This document shows, one piece after another, positions 45,258 to 53,276 of a stretch of 64,000 nucleotides of DNA. How positions within the stretch are numbered: the stretch's first letter is position 1; every line of letters begins with the position of its first letter. The stretch comes from Shimia sp040370365 (GTDB lineage Bacteria; Pseudomonadota; Alphaproteobacteria; Rhodobacterales; Rhodobacteraceae): contig NZ_BAABWQ010000004.1 of assembly GCF_040370365.1 (NCBI RefSeq), positions 310,001 through 374,000 on the forward strand, read 5' to 3'. A program made the translations under genes and the position numbers. The notes beneath the pieces were generated by a model that was given only the letters and a program-made list of their open reading frames with translations, was not told the DNA's origin and ran no database searches.

Positions 45258-45291
45258 CCGAACTGTCGTAACCCTATAAAGGAGAACGTTT

Positions 45292-45813
45292 ATGAAGTTC
45301 CTTGTTGCATTGATGGGCGCGCTGTCTGCTGCAGGTGCGGCCCTTGCTTTGGACGTGTCGGCAAAGTTTGACTCGATTGATGGCGGCACGCTCGCCGTGT
45401 CCGACTGGGCAGGACAGCCGGTGTTGGTGGTGAACACTGCCTCACAATGTGCTTTCACCAAGCAATATCGCGGACTGCAAGATTTATACGACACCTATCG
45501 TGATCAAGGGCTGGTTGTGCTTGCAGTTCCCTCCAACGACTTCAAACAGGAGTTGCGATCAAACGCCGACATCAAAGAGTTCTGTGAACTGCAATATGGC
45601 ATCGACATGCCGATGACTGGGATCACCTCTGTGAAAGGCCCATCAGCACATCCGCTCTTTGTGTCCTTGCGCAAGGAGGCGGGATTTGTGCCCCGTTGGA
45701 ATTTCAGCAAAGTCCTGATTGGCCCGAACGGCACGGTTGTTGCCCAGTTTGGATCCAACACAAAGCCGATGTCTGACGCCATCACCAGCCAAATCGAAGA
45801 CCTTTTGAAGTAA
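45292..45813 (+). CDS. exported glutathione peroxidase family protein
   Basis: 173 residues. The N-terminus MKFLVALMGALSAAGAALAL is a signal peptide, so the enzyme is periplasmic. The catalytic Cys is C53 in NTASQCAFT; the Gln and Trp partners of the family are seen in AVPSNDFKQEL and PRWNFSKVLIGPNG. It should reduce peroxides, in the periplasm more likely with a thioredoxin-like donor than glutathione. A good ribosome site (AAAGGAGAAC) is present. The photolyase gene starts 16 bases later, so the two form an operon. Confidence 0.92.
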   Translation: MKFLVALMGALSAAGAALALDVSAKFDSIDGGTLAVSDWAGQPVLVVNTASQCAFTKQYRGLQDLYDTYRDQGLVVLAVPSNDFKQELRSNADIKEFCELQYGIDMPMTGITSVKGPSAHPLFVSLRKEAGFVPRWNFSKVLIGPNGTVVAQFGSNTKPMSDAITSQIEDLLK

Positions 45814-45829
45814 GCCTTTGGTAGATCGC

Positions 45830-47383
45830 ATGACTAAAGAGACGACCTTGAAACGGTGCGAGCGCCTGATCCTGCTATTGGGGGATCAACTCTCTTTGAA
45901 CATTTCTTCGCTGCGCAATGCAGACAAAGAGCGAGATGTGATCCTTATGGCGGAGGTGGCTGATGAAGCCAGCTACGTGCCACACCACAAAAAGAAAATT
46001 GCATTTTTGTTCTCGGCCATGCGGCATCACGCAAAGCTGCTGCGACAAGAAGGGTGGGCGGTCAGGTATGTGCAACTGGACGATGACGATAATGCGGGAA
46101 GCTTACCAAACCAACTGACCCACGAGCTGGAGCAATTTGGCTGCGCAAAGGTTGTGATGACGGAGCCCGGGGAGTTCCGGCTCAAACAAACGCTTTTGAG
46201 CTGGTCCAAGTCTAAAGACATTGCCTTAGACATGCGCGAGGACGAGCGATTTATCTGCACGCACGCTGAATTTCAGGCATGGGCGCTGGGTCGAAAACAG
46301 CTCCGAATGGAGTTTTTCTATCGCGAGATGCGCCGCAAAACCGGTCTTCTGATGAAGGGTGACGCGCCCGAAGGCGGTAAGTGGAACTATGACGCCGAGA
46401 ACCGCAAGCCTGCCAAAGGCGATCTGTTTATGCCACACCCCCGGCACACGATGCGCGACGCGATCACCGAGGATGTCTTGTCGCTTGTCAGCACCCGTTT
46501 TTCCAACAATTTTGGCGCTCTTGAGCCGTTTTGGTTTGGCGTAACTCGCACAGATGCACTGCTGGCGTTGGAGCATTTCGTTCAATCCGCCCTGCCGCTG
46601 TTTGGCGATTATCAAGACGCCATGCTGACAGACGAACCTTTTCTATATCACTCGGTTTTGGCTTTGTATCTCAACGCCGGATTGCTTGAGCCTTTGGAAA
46701 TATGCCGCCGCGTGGAGCGCGCCTTCTATGACGGAGATGCGCCTCTAAATGCGGTAGAGGGTTACATCCGCCAGATCATCGGCTGGCGTGAGTATGTGCG
46801 TGGCATCTACTGGCTCAAAATGCCGGGCTACACAGAGGCCAATTTCTTTGACGCGCAACGCCCGCTGCCCGCTTTCTATTGGACCGCGCAAACCGACATG
46901 GCCTGTATGGCCGCAGCCATCTCGCAAACCCGCGACCACGCCTACGCGCATCACATCCAACGTCTTATGGTCACTGGCAATTTTGCCATGTTGGCTGGGG
47001 TCGATCCCCATGAAGTACATGAATGGTATCTGGCCGTGTATGCGGATGCCTACGAGTGGGTCGAAGCCCCCAATGTCATTGGCATGAGCCAGTTTGCGGA
47101 TGGCGGTTTGCTGGCCTCCAAGCCCTACGCGGCCAGTGGAAACTATATCAACAAGATGTCCGACCACTGTCAGGGATGCCGTTACGATGTGAAGCAGAAA
47201 ACCGGTGCCGATGCCTGCCCTTTCAATCCGCTCTACTGGGACTTCCTCATACGCAACGAAGCAAAACTGCGCGGAAACCCGCGCCTTGGGCATGCCTACC
47301 GCACTTGGGACCGGATGAGCCCGGACAAACAACATGCTTATCGCAGCAGCGCGTCAGCTGTGCTGGATGGCCTGTCCAGCTGA
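45830..47383 (+). CDS. phrB: iron-sulfur (6-4) photolyase/cryptochrome (FeS-BCP, PhrB type)
   Basis: 517 residues of the bacterial cryptochrome/photolyase class with a [4Fe-4S] cluster. The four cluster Cys are C359 (TDMACMAA), C447 and C450 (DHCQGC) and C463 (ADACPFNP); their spacing equals that of Agrobacterium PhrB as I recall it (350, 438, 441, 454). The FAD site lies in the segment around IRQIIGWREYVRGIYW and HHIQRLMVTGNFAMLAG. The N-terminal domain (RLILLLGDQLSLNI) binds the antenna, a lumazine in relatives. It repairs (6-4) photoproducts with light. ATG 45830 is the start; TTG 45818 is in frame. Confidence 0.94.
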   Translation: MTKETTLKRCERLILLLGDQLSLNISSLRNADKERDVILMAEVADEASYVPHHKKKIAFLFSAMRHHAKLLRQEGWAVRYVQLDDDDNAGSLPNQLTHELEQFGCAKVVMTEPGEFRLKQTLLSWSKSKDIALDMREDERFICTHAEFQAWALGRKQLRMEFFYREMRRKTGLLMKGDAPEGGKWNYDAENRKPAKGDLFMPHPRHTMRDAITEDVLSLVSTRFSNNFGALEPFWFGVTRTDALLALEHFVQSALPLFGDYQDAMLTDEPFLYHSVLALYLNAGLLEPLEICRRVERAFYDGDAPLNAVEGYIRQIIGWREYVRGIYWLKMPGYTEANFFDAQRPLPAFYWTAQTDMACMAAAISQTRDHAYAHHIQRLMVTGNFAMLAGVDPHEVHEWYLAVYADAYEWVEAPNVIGMSQFADGGLLASKPYAASGNYINKMSDHCQGCRYDVKQKTGADACPFNPLYWDFLIRNEAKLRGNPRLGHAYRTWDRMSPDKQHAYRSSASAVLDGLSS

Positions 47384-47387
47384 CTTC

Positions 47388-47525
47388 TTATCCGCCACGC
47401 CTGCAGCGCTCCGAGCAATACCGAACCTCATCCCATACCTTGGCCCACTTCTTGCGCCAGAAGAATGGTCGCTCACACCGGACACAAATCTTGCTGGGCA
47501 GGTCAGATTTCTTACGCATCTTCAT
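47388..47525 (-). CDS. DUF2256 Cys-rich mini-protein, 45 aa
   Basis: Too short for most gene finders. MKMRKKSDLPSKICVRCERP is followed by an aromatic-basic stretch (FFWRKKWAKVWDEV) and RYCSERCRRGG. The two CXXC-like pairs (CVRC and CSERC) should bind zinc or a cluster. This is the DUF2256 family, often found beside photolyase and cryptochrome genes. AAAGGAGGG lies 5-6 bases before ATG 47525. It begins 12 bases after the second photolyase on the same strand, so the two are one operon, and ends 4 bases from the phrB stop. Confidence 0.88.
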   Translation of the reverse strand: MKMRKKSDLPSKICVRCERPFFWRKKWAKVWDEVRYCSERCRRGG

Positions 47526-47537
47526 CAGACCCTCCTT

Positions 47538-49037
47538 TTAGAACGGCAGGTCAAGTTGTGCCGTGGGGGCTTTTTTGTTTTCGCGCAGGCGCGTGGGTTT
47601 CCGGCTGGCGTGCTTCACCACAAGCTCTTGTGCTTCCTGACGGAACGCCGCTCCTTTGCGCACGGCCCAAACGCGCTCACGTGCGTCACGCGCAGCACTC
47701 AGATGATCCACAATGGGCATGGGATAGGCACGGCCCAGAACAGCGCTTGCATTGTCAGCTTGCCACGGCGCGTGCAAAAAACGGTCTTCAATTTGGGCCA
47801 GTTCCGGGACCCAACGCCGGGTAAACGCGCCTGTTGGATCCTGATCTTGTCCCTGTTTTACCGGATTATAAATCCGCACGGTGTTGATCCCCGTGGTGCC
47901 AGACTGCATTTGAACCTGGCTCCAGTGAATGCCGGGTTCATAGTCGGTGAACAGCCGCGCAAGCGCCAGCCCCGGAGCCCGCCAATGCAACCACAGGTGA
48001 TAGCTCGCCACCGACATGACCATGGCCCTCATACGGAAGTTCAGCCACCCGGTGGCACGCAGCGCGCGCATGCAGGCATCCACAAACGGCAATCCGGTTT
48101 CCCCCCGCGCCCAAGCCTCAAGTCTTTCTCTGTCGGGCGCAGACGACCGAATACCATCGTAGCCGCGATGCAGGTTTTCAAACTCAATACGCGGCGCGTC
48201 CTCTAGCTTCTGGATAAAATGACAATGCCAATGCAAGCGACTGGAAAACGACGACATCGCCCCACTCCAGCCATCTCGCAAACCACGCGCTTTCACGTCC
48301 CTTTGTTTTGCCCAAGTCGCCTGCGTAACCTCTCGCATAGAAAGACTGCCCCAGGCCAAATGCGGCGACAGCCGGGAACAGGCATGTGCGCCCGTCACTG
48401 GCGAAGACAGCGCGCGGCGATAGATTTGTCCTCGTTCCGCCAGAAAAGACGACAACAGCTCTTGCGCCAAATGGCGCCCCGCAGGCTGCGTATCAGTCGC
48501 ACCATCGGCAGCAAGGTTCAGATCTGAGGCAGTTGGGATCTGTCCGGCGGCAATGTGGACTGGCGCCAAAACGGGCGGTTGGGCCATTGGCTCTGCCATA
48601 AAGCGATCCCAGTGACCTGCCCATCCAGCACGCGACGCCAAACGTCTCTGCACCCCATGCTGTGAGATCTCGTGCCAAGGCAGACCGCGTTCGCGACACC
48701 AAGCTGCCACCCGTTTGTCACGTGCATAAGTCCAGCCATTGCCGGTTTCTTCATGCGACCAGAGCACCTCCACGCGATGTTCCCGTTGCAGGCTGTCTAA
48801 GACCTCCACAACATCTCCGACCCGCACAACAAGCGGCTGACCCAAGCCTGCAAGGTGCTTTCTCAACTCCGCAAGTGTCTCCGATGCGAACACCCATTGC
48901 CGACGTGATGCATCACCCTGCGCCCAATAGTCCGGCTCAACAACATACAAAGGCAGGACCGGACCGCGCTGCGACGCAAAGGACAGCGCGCCATGGTCTT
49001 GCACGCGAAGGTCGCGTTTGAACCAAACTAATTGCAC
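47538..49037 (-). CDS. FAD-binding photolyase/cryptochrome family protein
   Basis: 499 residues. N-terminal photolyase domain (QLVWFKRDLRVQDHGAL) and C-terminal FAD domain with SRLSPHLAWGSLSMREV, the SSFSSRLHWHCHF block, GLPFVDACMRALRATGWLNFRMRAM and the conserved ASYHLWLHWR and DYEPGIHWSQ. It belongs to the class that includes cryptochrome-like photolyases and differs from the PhrB protein next door; the damage type (CPD or other) cannot be told with certainty. The start is GTG at 49037 with GGAGGG upstream. DUF2256 follows in the same operon. Confidence 0.92.
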   Translation of the reverse strand: MQLVWFKRDLRVQDHGALSFASQRGPVLPLYVVEPDYWAQGDASRRQWVFASETLAELRKHLAGLGQPLVVRVGDVVEVLDSLQREHRVEVLWSHEETGNGWTYARDKRVAAWCRERGLPWHEISQHGVQRRLASRAGWAGHWDRFMAEPMAQPPVLAPVHIAAGQIPTASDLNLAADGATDTQPAGRHLAQELLSSFLAERGQIYRRALSSPVTGAHACSRLSPHLAWGSLSMREVTQATWAKQRDVKARGLRDGWSGAMSSFSSRLHWHCHFIQKLEDAPRIEFENLHRGYDGIRSSAPDRERLEAWARGETGLPFVDACMRALRATGWLNFRMRAMVMSVASYHLWLHWRAPGLALARLFTDYEPGIHWSQVQMQSGTTGINTVRIYNPVKQGQDQDPTGAFTRRWVPELAQIEDRFLHAPWQADNASAVLGRAYPMPIVDHLSAARDARERVWAVRKGAAFRQEAQELVVKHASRKPTRLRENKKAPTAQLDLPF

Positions 49038-49097
49038 CCGACCCTCCTCTACTGCTTTGCTGTTGGATACGGGAACGGTCGGTATCCGGACGACTTC

Positions 49098-49117
49098 AGA
49101 TCAGAAAAAATTGATCT
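49098..49117. promoter_or_regulatory. palindrome AGATCA-N8-TGATCT between divergent photolyase and secreted-protein genes
   Basis: Perfect 6-bp arms around GAAAAAAT, in the 133-base divergent gap. Each arm read outward is TGATCT, close to the TGATCC -35 element of the singlet-oxygen sigma factor RpoE known in Rhodobacter, and on the plus strand a weak TAGACG follows 18 bases on. The -10 match toward the photolyase is poor, so this may instead be a repressor site. Confidence 0.4.
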
Positions 49118-49170
49118 TGGGTTCGTACCGCGACGTAGACGGAACAACAGACAACCTGAAAGGTTCACAG

Positions 49171-49680
49171 ATGTTTCAACGCTTGCGCTTTGCCCATGCC
49201 ATCGTCGCCGTCACTTTGATCGCCAGCCCAGTGCACGCCGACCTCAGCGTCCGTTTTGTAGAAGGTGCACCAAAGGATCGCTTTGAGATCAAGAACGAGG
49301 GGGACTGCGTGCTGCGCGAGAGCGTCATCACGCTGGACATGTCCACGTCTCAAGGCGCGCTGATCTTTGACGTTGCTGATGGCGGGGCCGGTGTGGAAGT
49401 CTTTCAACCATTTGAAGTGGTGACTGGGAAAGACGCGCTTGCATCAGTACCGGCTGTGATGGACGGACAAAACGCAGTGGATCTGCGCATATCTAAGCTG
49501 AGCTCAGGCGACAAGATATCGTTTACAACCGATGTTGATGATACGCTTGGTGCACGCGAGATCACAGTGTCCGGATCTGAAATTGCCGACGCAACGGTGA
49601 CCCTCATCGGATCACAAGGTCAAAGGTCGGCGCAGTTTGACACGGCGGCCAAGGCTTGGGTTGTAGGCTTTTCATGCTAA
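49171..49680 (+). CDS. secreted protein of unknown function (aggregation factor core-like)
   Basis: 169 residues with a signal peptide (MFQRLRFAHAIVAVTLIASP, cleavage after HADL-type site). The mature part (LSVRFVEGAPKDRFEIKN, LDMSTSQGALIFDVADGGAG) is beta-rich with one Cys pair (GDC and the C-terminal FSC). I recall roseobacterial proteins of this kind labelled aggregation factor core, a name that says little about function. ATG 49171 is used because the upstream frame is not conserved and the signal peptide starts here. The TspO gene follows after 37 bases. Confidence 0.75.
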   Translation: MFQRLRFAHAIVAVTLIASPVHADLSVRFVEGAPKDRFEIKNEGDCVLRESVITLDMSTSQGALIFDVADGGAGVEVFQPFEVVTGKDALASVPAVMDGQNAVDLRISKLSSGDKISFTTDVDDTLGAREITVSGSEIADATVTLIGSQGQRSAQFDTAAKAWVVGFSC

Positions 49681-49717
49681 TGCAACGCACTGCTGCCAAC
49701 AAAGTGGAACGACAACC

Positions 49718-50170
49718 GTGACAAAATGGACGATCCGCATCGCCTTTCTCCTGTTGGTTATGGGCGGCGGTATTTTGATAGGCACGCTCACAGCGCCAGG
49801 CCCATGGTATGCGGCCTTGGACAAACCTGTGTTCAATCCGCCCAATTGGATTTTTGCACCCGTGTGGACAACCCTCTATGTGCTGATCGCAATGGCCGGG
49901 TGGCGCCAGTATGAAGCACGTAATGAAGGCGGCTACCTGACCCTCTGGTGGGTGCAGCTCTTACTGAATTTCTTGTGGTCGCCGATGTTTTTTGTCTTAC
50001 AGCAGCCATGGCTGGCGCTGGCGGTGATCCTCGCCCTCTTGGCTGTGATTGCGCTCTTCATACGCGGCACTTGGTCCAGAGATCGGTTGTCCGCATTGGC
50101 GTTCATTCCGTATTTGGTCTGGGTCAGCTTTGCGAGTTTGTTGAACCTGTCCATAGCGATTTTTAATTAG
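49718..50170 (+). CDS. tspO: TspO/MBR family tryptophan-rich sensory protein
   Basis: 150 residues with five membrane helices. Family residues are clear: the helix I end GTLTAPGPWYAALDKPVFNP, PNWIFAPVWTTLYVLIAMAG, and the Trp-rich LLLNFLWSPMFFVLQQPWLAL. TspO binds tetrapyrroles such as protoporphyrin IX and, in Rhodobacter, tunes pigment gene expression to oxygen. Its place among photolyase and peroxidase genes suggests a part in handling light and porphyrin stress. Start GTG 49718. Confidence 0.94.
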   Translation: MTKWTIRIAFLLLVMGGGILIGTLTAPGPWYAALDKPVFNPPNWIFAPVWTTLYVLIAMAGWRQYEARNEGGYLTLWWVQLLLNFLWSPMFFVLQQPWLALAVILALLAVIALFIRGTWSRDRLSALAFIPYLVWVSFASLLNLSIAIFN

Positions 50171-50183
50171 GGAGACGGGGGTG

Positions 50184-50747
50184 ATGCGGATGCGTGAATG
50201 TTTTGTGGCAAGTCTTGTGGCCCTCAGCCTGTCTTCAACTGCCGGTGCGGAAGCGATGTTTGAAACCTTCGAAAGTGATCCGGCAACAAGTTGGACCTAT
50301 TTGGCCGACACTGTGATGGGCGGCGTTTCGGCGGGCAGTGCCACTTTTGAGCGCGATGCCACCGGCGCATTTGTCCGATTGGCAGGTCAGGTTAGCACAG
50401 ACAACAATGGTGGCTTCATCCAGGTTCGGCGCAGTCTATCCAAGCGTTTGCCCAGTAGCACCGAAGGTGTACGCCTAAAGGTTCGCGGCAATGGCGACAC
50501 TTATTTTGTGCATCTTCGCACCAAAGGCACCCGCCTGCCTTGGCAGTACTATCAGGCACAGTTTTCGACCACGTCCAATTGGTCCGACATCCAACTGCCG
50601 TTAGATACATTTAAGCCGTCCGGCCAATTTCTCAGGCAAACGCCACGTGCAGAAACAATCACATCGATTGGTATTGTCGCGTTTGGTCGGGATCACACAG
50701 CATTCGTCGACGTCCATGAAGTGGACTGGTATGAGGCTGCGCGCTAG
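50184..50747 (+). CDS. exported CIA30-domain protein
   Basis: 187 residues with a signal peptide (about 20 residues, ending SSTAGAEA) and a CIA30 domain: TWTYLAD-like SWTYLADTVMGGVSAGSA, GGFIQVRRSL, LKVRGNGDTYFVHLRT and the closing GIVAFGRDHTAFVDVHEVDW. CIA30 is a galactose-binding-like fold first named from a complex I assembly factor; bacterial secreted forms have no known role. It sits 13 bases after tspO and is probably read with it. ATG 50184 follows GGGAGACGGGGG; GTG 50181 is an alternative. Confidence 0.9.
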   Translation: MRMRECFVASLVALSLSSTAGAEAMFETFESDPATSWTYLADTVMGGVSAGSATFERDATGAFVRLAGQVSTDNNGGFIQVRRSLSKRLPSSTEGVRLKVRGNGDTYFVHLRTKGTRLPWQYYQAQFSTTSNWSDIQLPLDTFKPSGQFLRQTPRAETITSIGIVAFGRDHTAFVDVHEVDWYEAAR

Positions 50748-50911
50748 GTTTTAAGCCCTGATCAAAACCCGCTGACGCGTCCATTTCTTTGACGTCTCTA
50801 TCCACATCACGAGCTTTGGAAGTCTGAAACAAGCGGAAATCGCAACCAACGACAGCTTAGAGCCCAAATGCTTGGTGCTGCGGATTGCAACAATGTCAGC
50901 TTCGGCGGGAG

Positions 50912-51823
50912 CTAAACAGCTAATGGTGGAATTCCATTTGCAGACCATTCGCGAATGATCGCTTCAGCCTTGTCACCGATTTTGTGCCCTTTCGGCTTTG
51001 CGGCCAGAGCACTCAGAGCGAACATATCCAGAATACGTGCTTGAAGTTTCCATTGGTCGGTCAACTGCGGTGAGGCTAATTCAAAGCCGCGGATGAACGC
51101 TGCCAAAAAGCCTGCTGGATAGTCGGTTGGGAACCGGCAGAAGTTTCCCACGTCAGCAAAGGGACAACCTGAATAGGCAAACTCCCAGTCGATGATTGCT
51201 GCGATCTGCCACTCGTTATTGATGCAATCTACGATGATGTTCTTGGGATTCATATCCGAGTGGACAAACCGGCTGACTAAGTCCACGGGTTCTAAAGCTC
51301 CTGAATTTTGTTTGCACAAATGCATCCAATCAGCCGACTCAGAGGAAGAAAAGCGGTCCGAAGAGGCAAGTTGATCTGCGCAGAACATCACGAGCTGCTG
51401 CGACCAAAGATCTTCGCTCGACGGTATTAAGTCGTCACTCTCGAAAAAGCCGGGTCGTCCAAACTGGATGCTGCCAATCGCAGCGACCATTTGCCCAAGT
51501 TGATTAGCCAATTTTTTAAAATCTTCGCGGGGGCTGTGGGTAAGCAACACCTCTTCTAAAGTCTGACCTTCAACGAAACTTAGAACCGTGAAGTCGTCGC
51601 CGAATGACAACACATTGGGCACTGGAACAACTGTTTTTGCCAATGACAGGACCGCTGCTTCGATCAAAGAGTTTGCGTCACCAAACCGCACGACGACGCG
51701 TCTTTCGTCCGAACACTTCACCAACCACGCTTCATGCGAGAAGCCGCCTTTGAGCTTCTCCTTCGAGACAACAGATGTGCCAATATCGGAGATGATGGCT
51801 TCGATTTTTAAGTCATCAGTCAT
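50912..51823 (-). CDS. aminoglycoside phosphotransferase (APH)-family kinase-like protein
   Basis: 303 residues of the APH/choline kinase fold. The catalytic loop FVHSDMNPKNIIVD (HxDxxxxN) and the metal Asp in IIDWEFAYSG are intact, and the N-lobe shows KLKGGFSHEAWLVKC with the expected glycine loop; the ATP Lys position seems to be Arg (RVVVRFG). The substrate is unknown and resistance should not be assumed. The gene looks richer in A and T than its neighbours and is flanked by non-coding sequence on both sides (164 and 370 bases), which hints at acquisition. ATG 51823 is the likely start. Confidence 0.85.
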   Translation of the reverse strand: MTDDLKIEAIISDIGTSVVSKEKLKGGFSHEAWLVKCSDERRVVVRFGDANSLIEAAVLSLAKTVVPVPNVLSFGDDFTVLSFVEGQTLEEVLLTHSPREDFKKLANQLGQMVAAIGSIQFGRPGFFESDDLIPSSEDLWSQQLVMFCADQLASSDRFSSSESADWMHLCKQNSGALEPVDLVSRFVHSDMNPKNIIVDCINNEWQIAAIIDWEFAYSGCPFADVGNFCRFPTDYPAGFLAAFIRGFELASPQLTDQWKLQARILDMFALSALAAKPKGHKIGDKAEAIIREWSANGIPPLAV

Positions 51824-52193
51824 TCTTGCGATGGCCCGTGCTTGCTGGGATAGGAGCCTTGTATGGCAGACTTTCAAATTCTAAAAATTGTCGTTCAATC
51901 TGGAAGGTCGAGCGGCGGCTTCGTCCCGTATACCGTCACTGGGAAACAACTCCATGAACGTCGGCTTTTGTCAATCGATGCCTGAAACGTCGTGGCTACT
52001 TAGGGCTGCGAGCTGCGGTTAGACGTGCTTGGCACCAAAGGAAGATTTGGACCGTGATTGCCACATTCCCACGAGGCTCCGGCTCAAAAAAACGACCGTC
52101 AGCAGTGGCCAAGTCGGGGCCACTGCTGAAAGTGTATTTTGCGGATGGGCGAAGGGTATTGCCCCTCCCGGCATGCACGTCAATGCGCTCAGG
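51824..52193. other. 370-base gap between the APH-like gene and mraY
   Basis: Contains the mraY terminator (52086-52129) and presumably the APH promoter. The part at about 51890-52020 carries fragments such as GAACGTCGGCTTTTGTCAAT that resemble the dispersed intergenic elements of roseobacters, with no coding potential. Nothing else is recognised. Confidence 0.45.
52086..52129 (-). terminator. strong rho-independent terminator after mraY
   Basis: On the minus strand a perfect 12-bp stem (TCAGCAGTGGCC pairing with GGCCACTGCTGA, loop of 7) is followed by CGGTCG and seven T. It lies 65 bases after the mraY stop codon and marks the end of the first dcw transcript, so murD needs its own promoter. 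Confidence 0.92.
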
Positions 52194-53276
52194 TTAGCGC
52201 AGCTTCAGTGTGGCCAGTCCGATCATCGCAAGGATGACAGCGATGATCCAGAAACGGATCACGATCTGCGGTTCGGACCAGCCCTTTTTCTCATAGTGAT
52301 GGTGGATCGGCGCCATCAAGAACACCCGTTTGCCGGTGCGTTTGAAGTAGAGCACCTGAATGATCACACTCAACGCTTCGACCACAAACAATCCGCCGAT
52401 AATACCGAGAACAAGTTCGTGTTTGGTGGAGACCGCAATGGCACCCAATGCGCCTCCAAGAGCCAGTGATCCGGTGTCCCCCATGAACACTGCGGCCGGG
52501 GGCGCGTTGTACCACAGAAAGCCCAGCCCGCCGCCAATTAGACCAGCCACAAAGATCAAAATCTCGCCAGTGCCCGGCACGTAATGCACATCCAAATATT
52601 GGGTAAAGTCCACGCGTCCAACCGCATAGGCGATCACGCCAAGTGCACCTGCCGCAATCATCACCGGCATGATGGCAAGCCCGTCCAGACCATCGGTCAG
52701 GTTCACGGCATTGGCGGCGCCCACAACAACAAACATGGCAAAGGGCAAGTAGGCCCAACTGAGGTTGATCAGCACCTCTTTAAAGACCGGCACTGCCAAT
52801 TGGAATTGCAGTGCGTCTGGCTGCAAATACGTTGCCCAAACGCCAGCGATGCCCGCAATTACAAAGCCCAGAAGCAACCGCACTTTGCCCGACACGCCTT
52901 TGGTGTTTTGCTTGGAGACTTTGGCGTAGTCGTCCGCAAACCCGATCAGGCCATAGGCCAAGGTAACAAACAACACCAGCCAAACAAAACCGTTGTCCCA
53001 ACGCGCCCACAAGAGCGTCGAGGTTACCAACGCACCCACGATCAGCAAGCCCCCCATCGTGGGTGTGCCTGCTTTGGCAAAGTGGCCCTCAGGCCCATCA
53101 TCACGGATCGGTTGACCTTTGCCTTGCTTGCGGCGCAGGACATTGATCAAAGGCTGCCCAAACAGGAAACCGAAGATCAACGCAGTCATAAAGGCACCGC
53201 CTGCCCGGAAGGTGATATAGCGGAACAAGTTAAAAAAATCACCGCCATCCGACAGCTCGGTCAGCCAATAAAACAT
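52194..53276 (-). CDS. mraY: phospho-N-acetylmuramoyl-pentapeptide-transferase
   Basis: MraY forms lipid I by moving phospho-MurNAc-pentapeptide onto undecaprenyl phosphate. Ten membrane helices; the family motifs are TPTMGGLLIVGA, FADDYAKVSKQNTKGVSGK (with the catalytic Asp pair), AANAVNLTDGLDGLAI and the cytosolic loop MAPIHHHYEKKGW. 360 residues, normal. Its start overlaps the murF stop by one base (TAATG). Last gene of the first dcw operon. Confidence 0.97.
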   Translation of the reverse strand: MFYWLTELSDGGDFFNLFRYITFRAGGAFMTALIFGFLFGQPLINVLRRKQGKGQPIRDDGPEGHFAKAGTPTMGGLLIVGALVTSTLLWARWDNGFVWLVLFVTLAYGLIGFADDYAKVSKQNTKGVSGKVRLLLGFVIAGIAGVWATYLQPDALQFQLAVPVFKEVLINLSWAYLPFAMFVVVGAANAVNLTDGLDGLAIMPVMIAAGALGVIAYAVGRVDFTQYLDVHYVPGTGEILIFVAGLIGGGLGFLWYNAPPAAVFMGDTGSLALGGALGAIAVSTKHELVLGIIGGLFVVEALSVIIQVLYFKRTGKRVFLMAPIHHHYEKKGWSEPQIVIRFWIIAVILAMIGLATLKLR

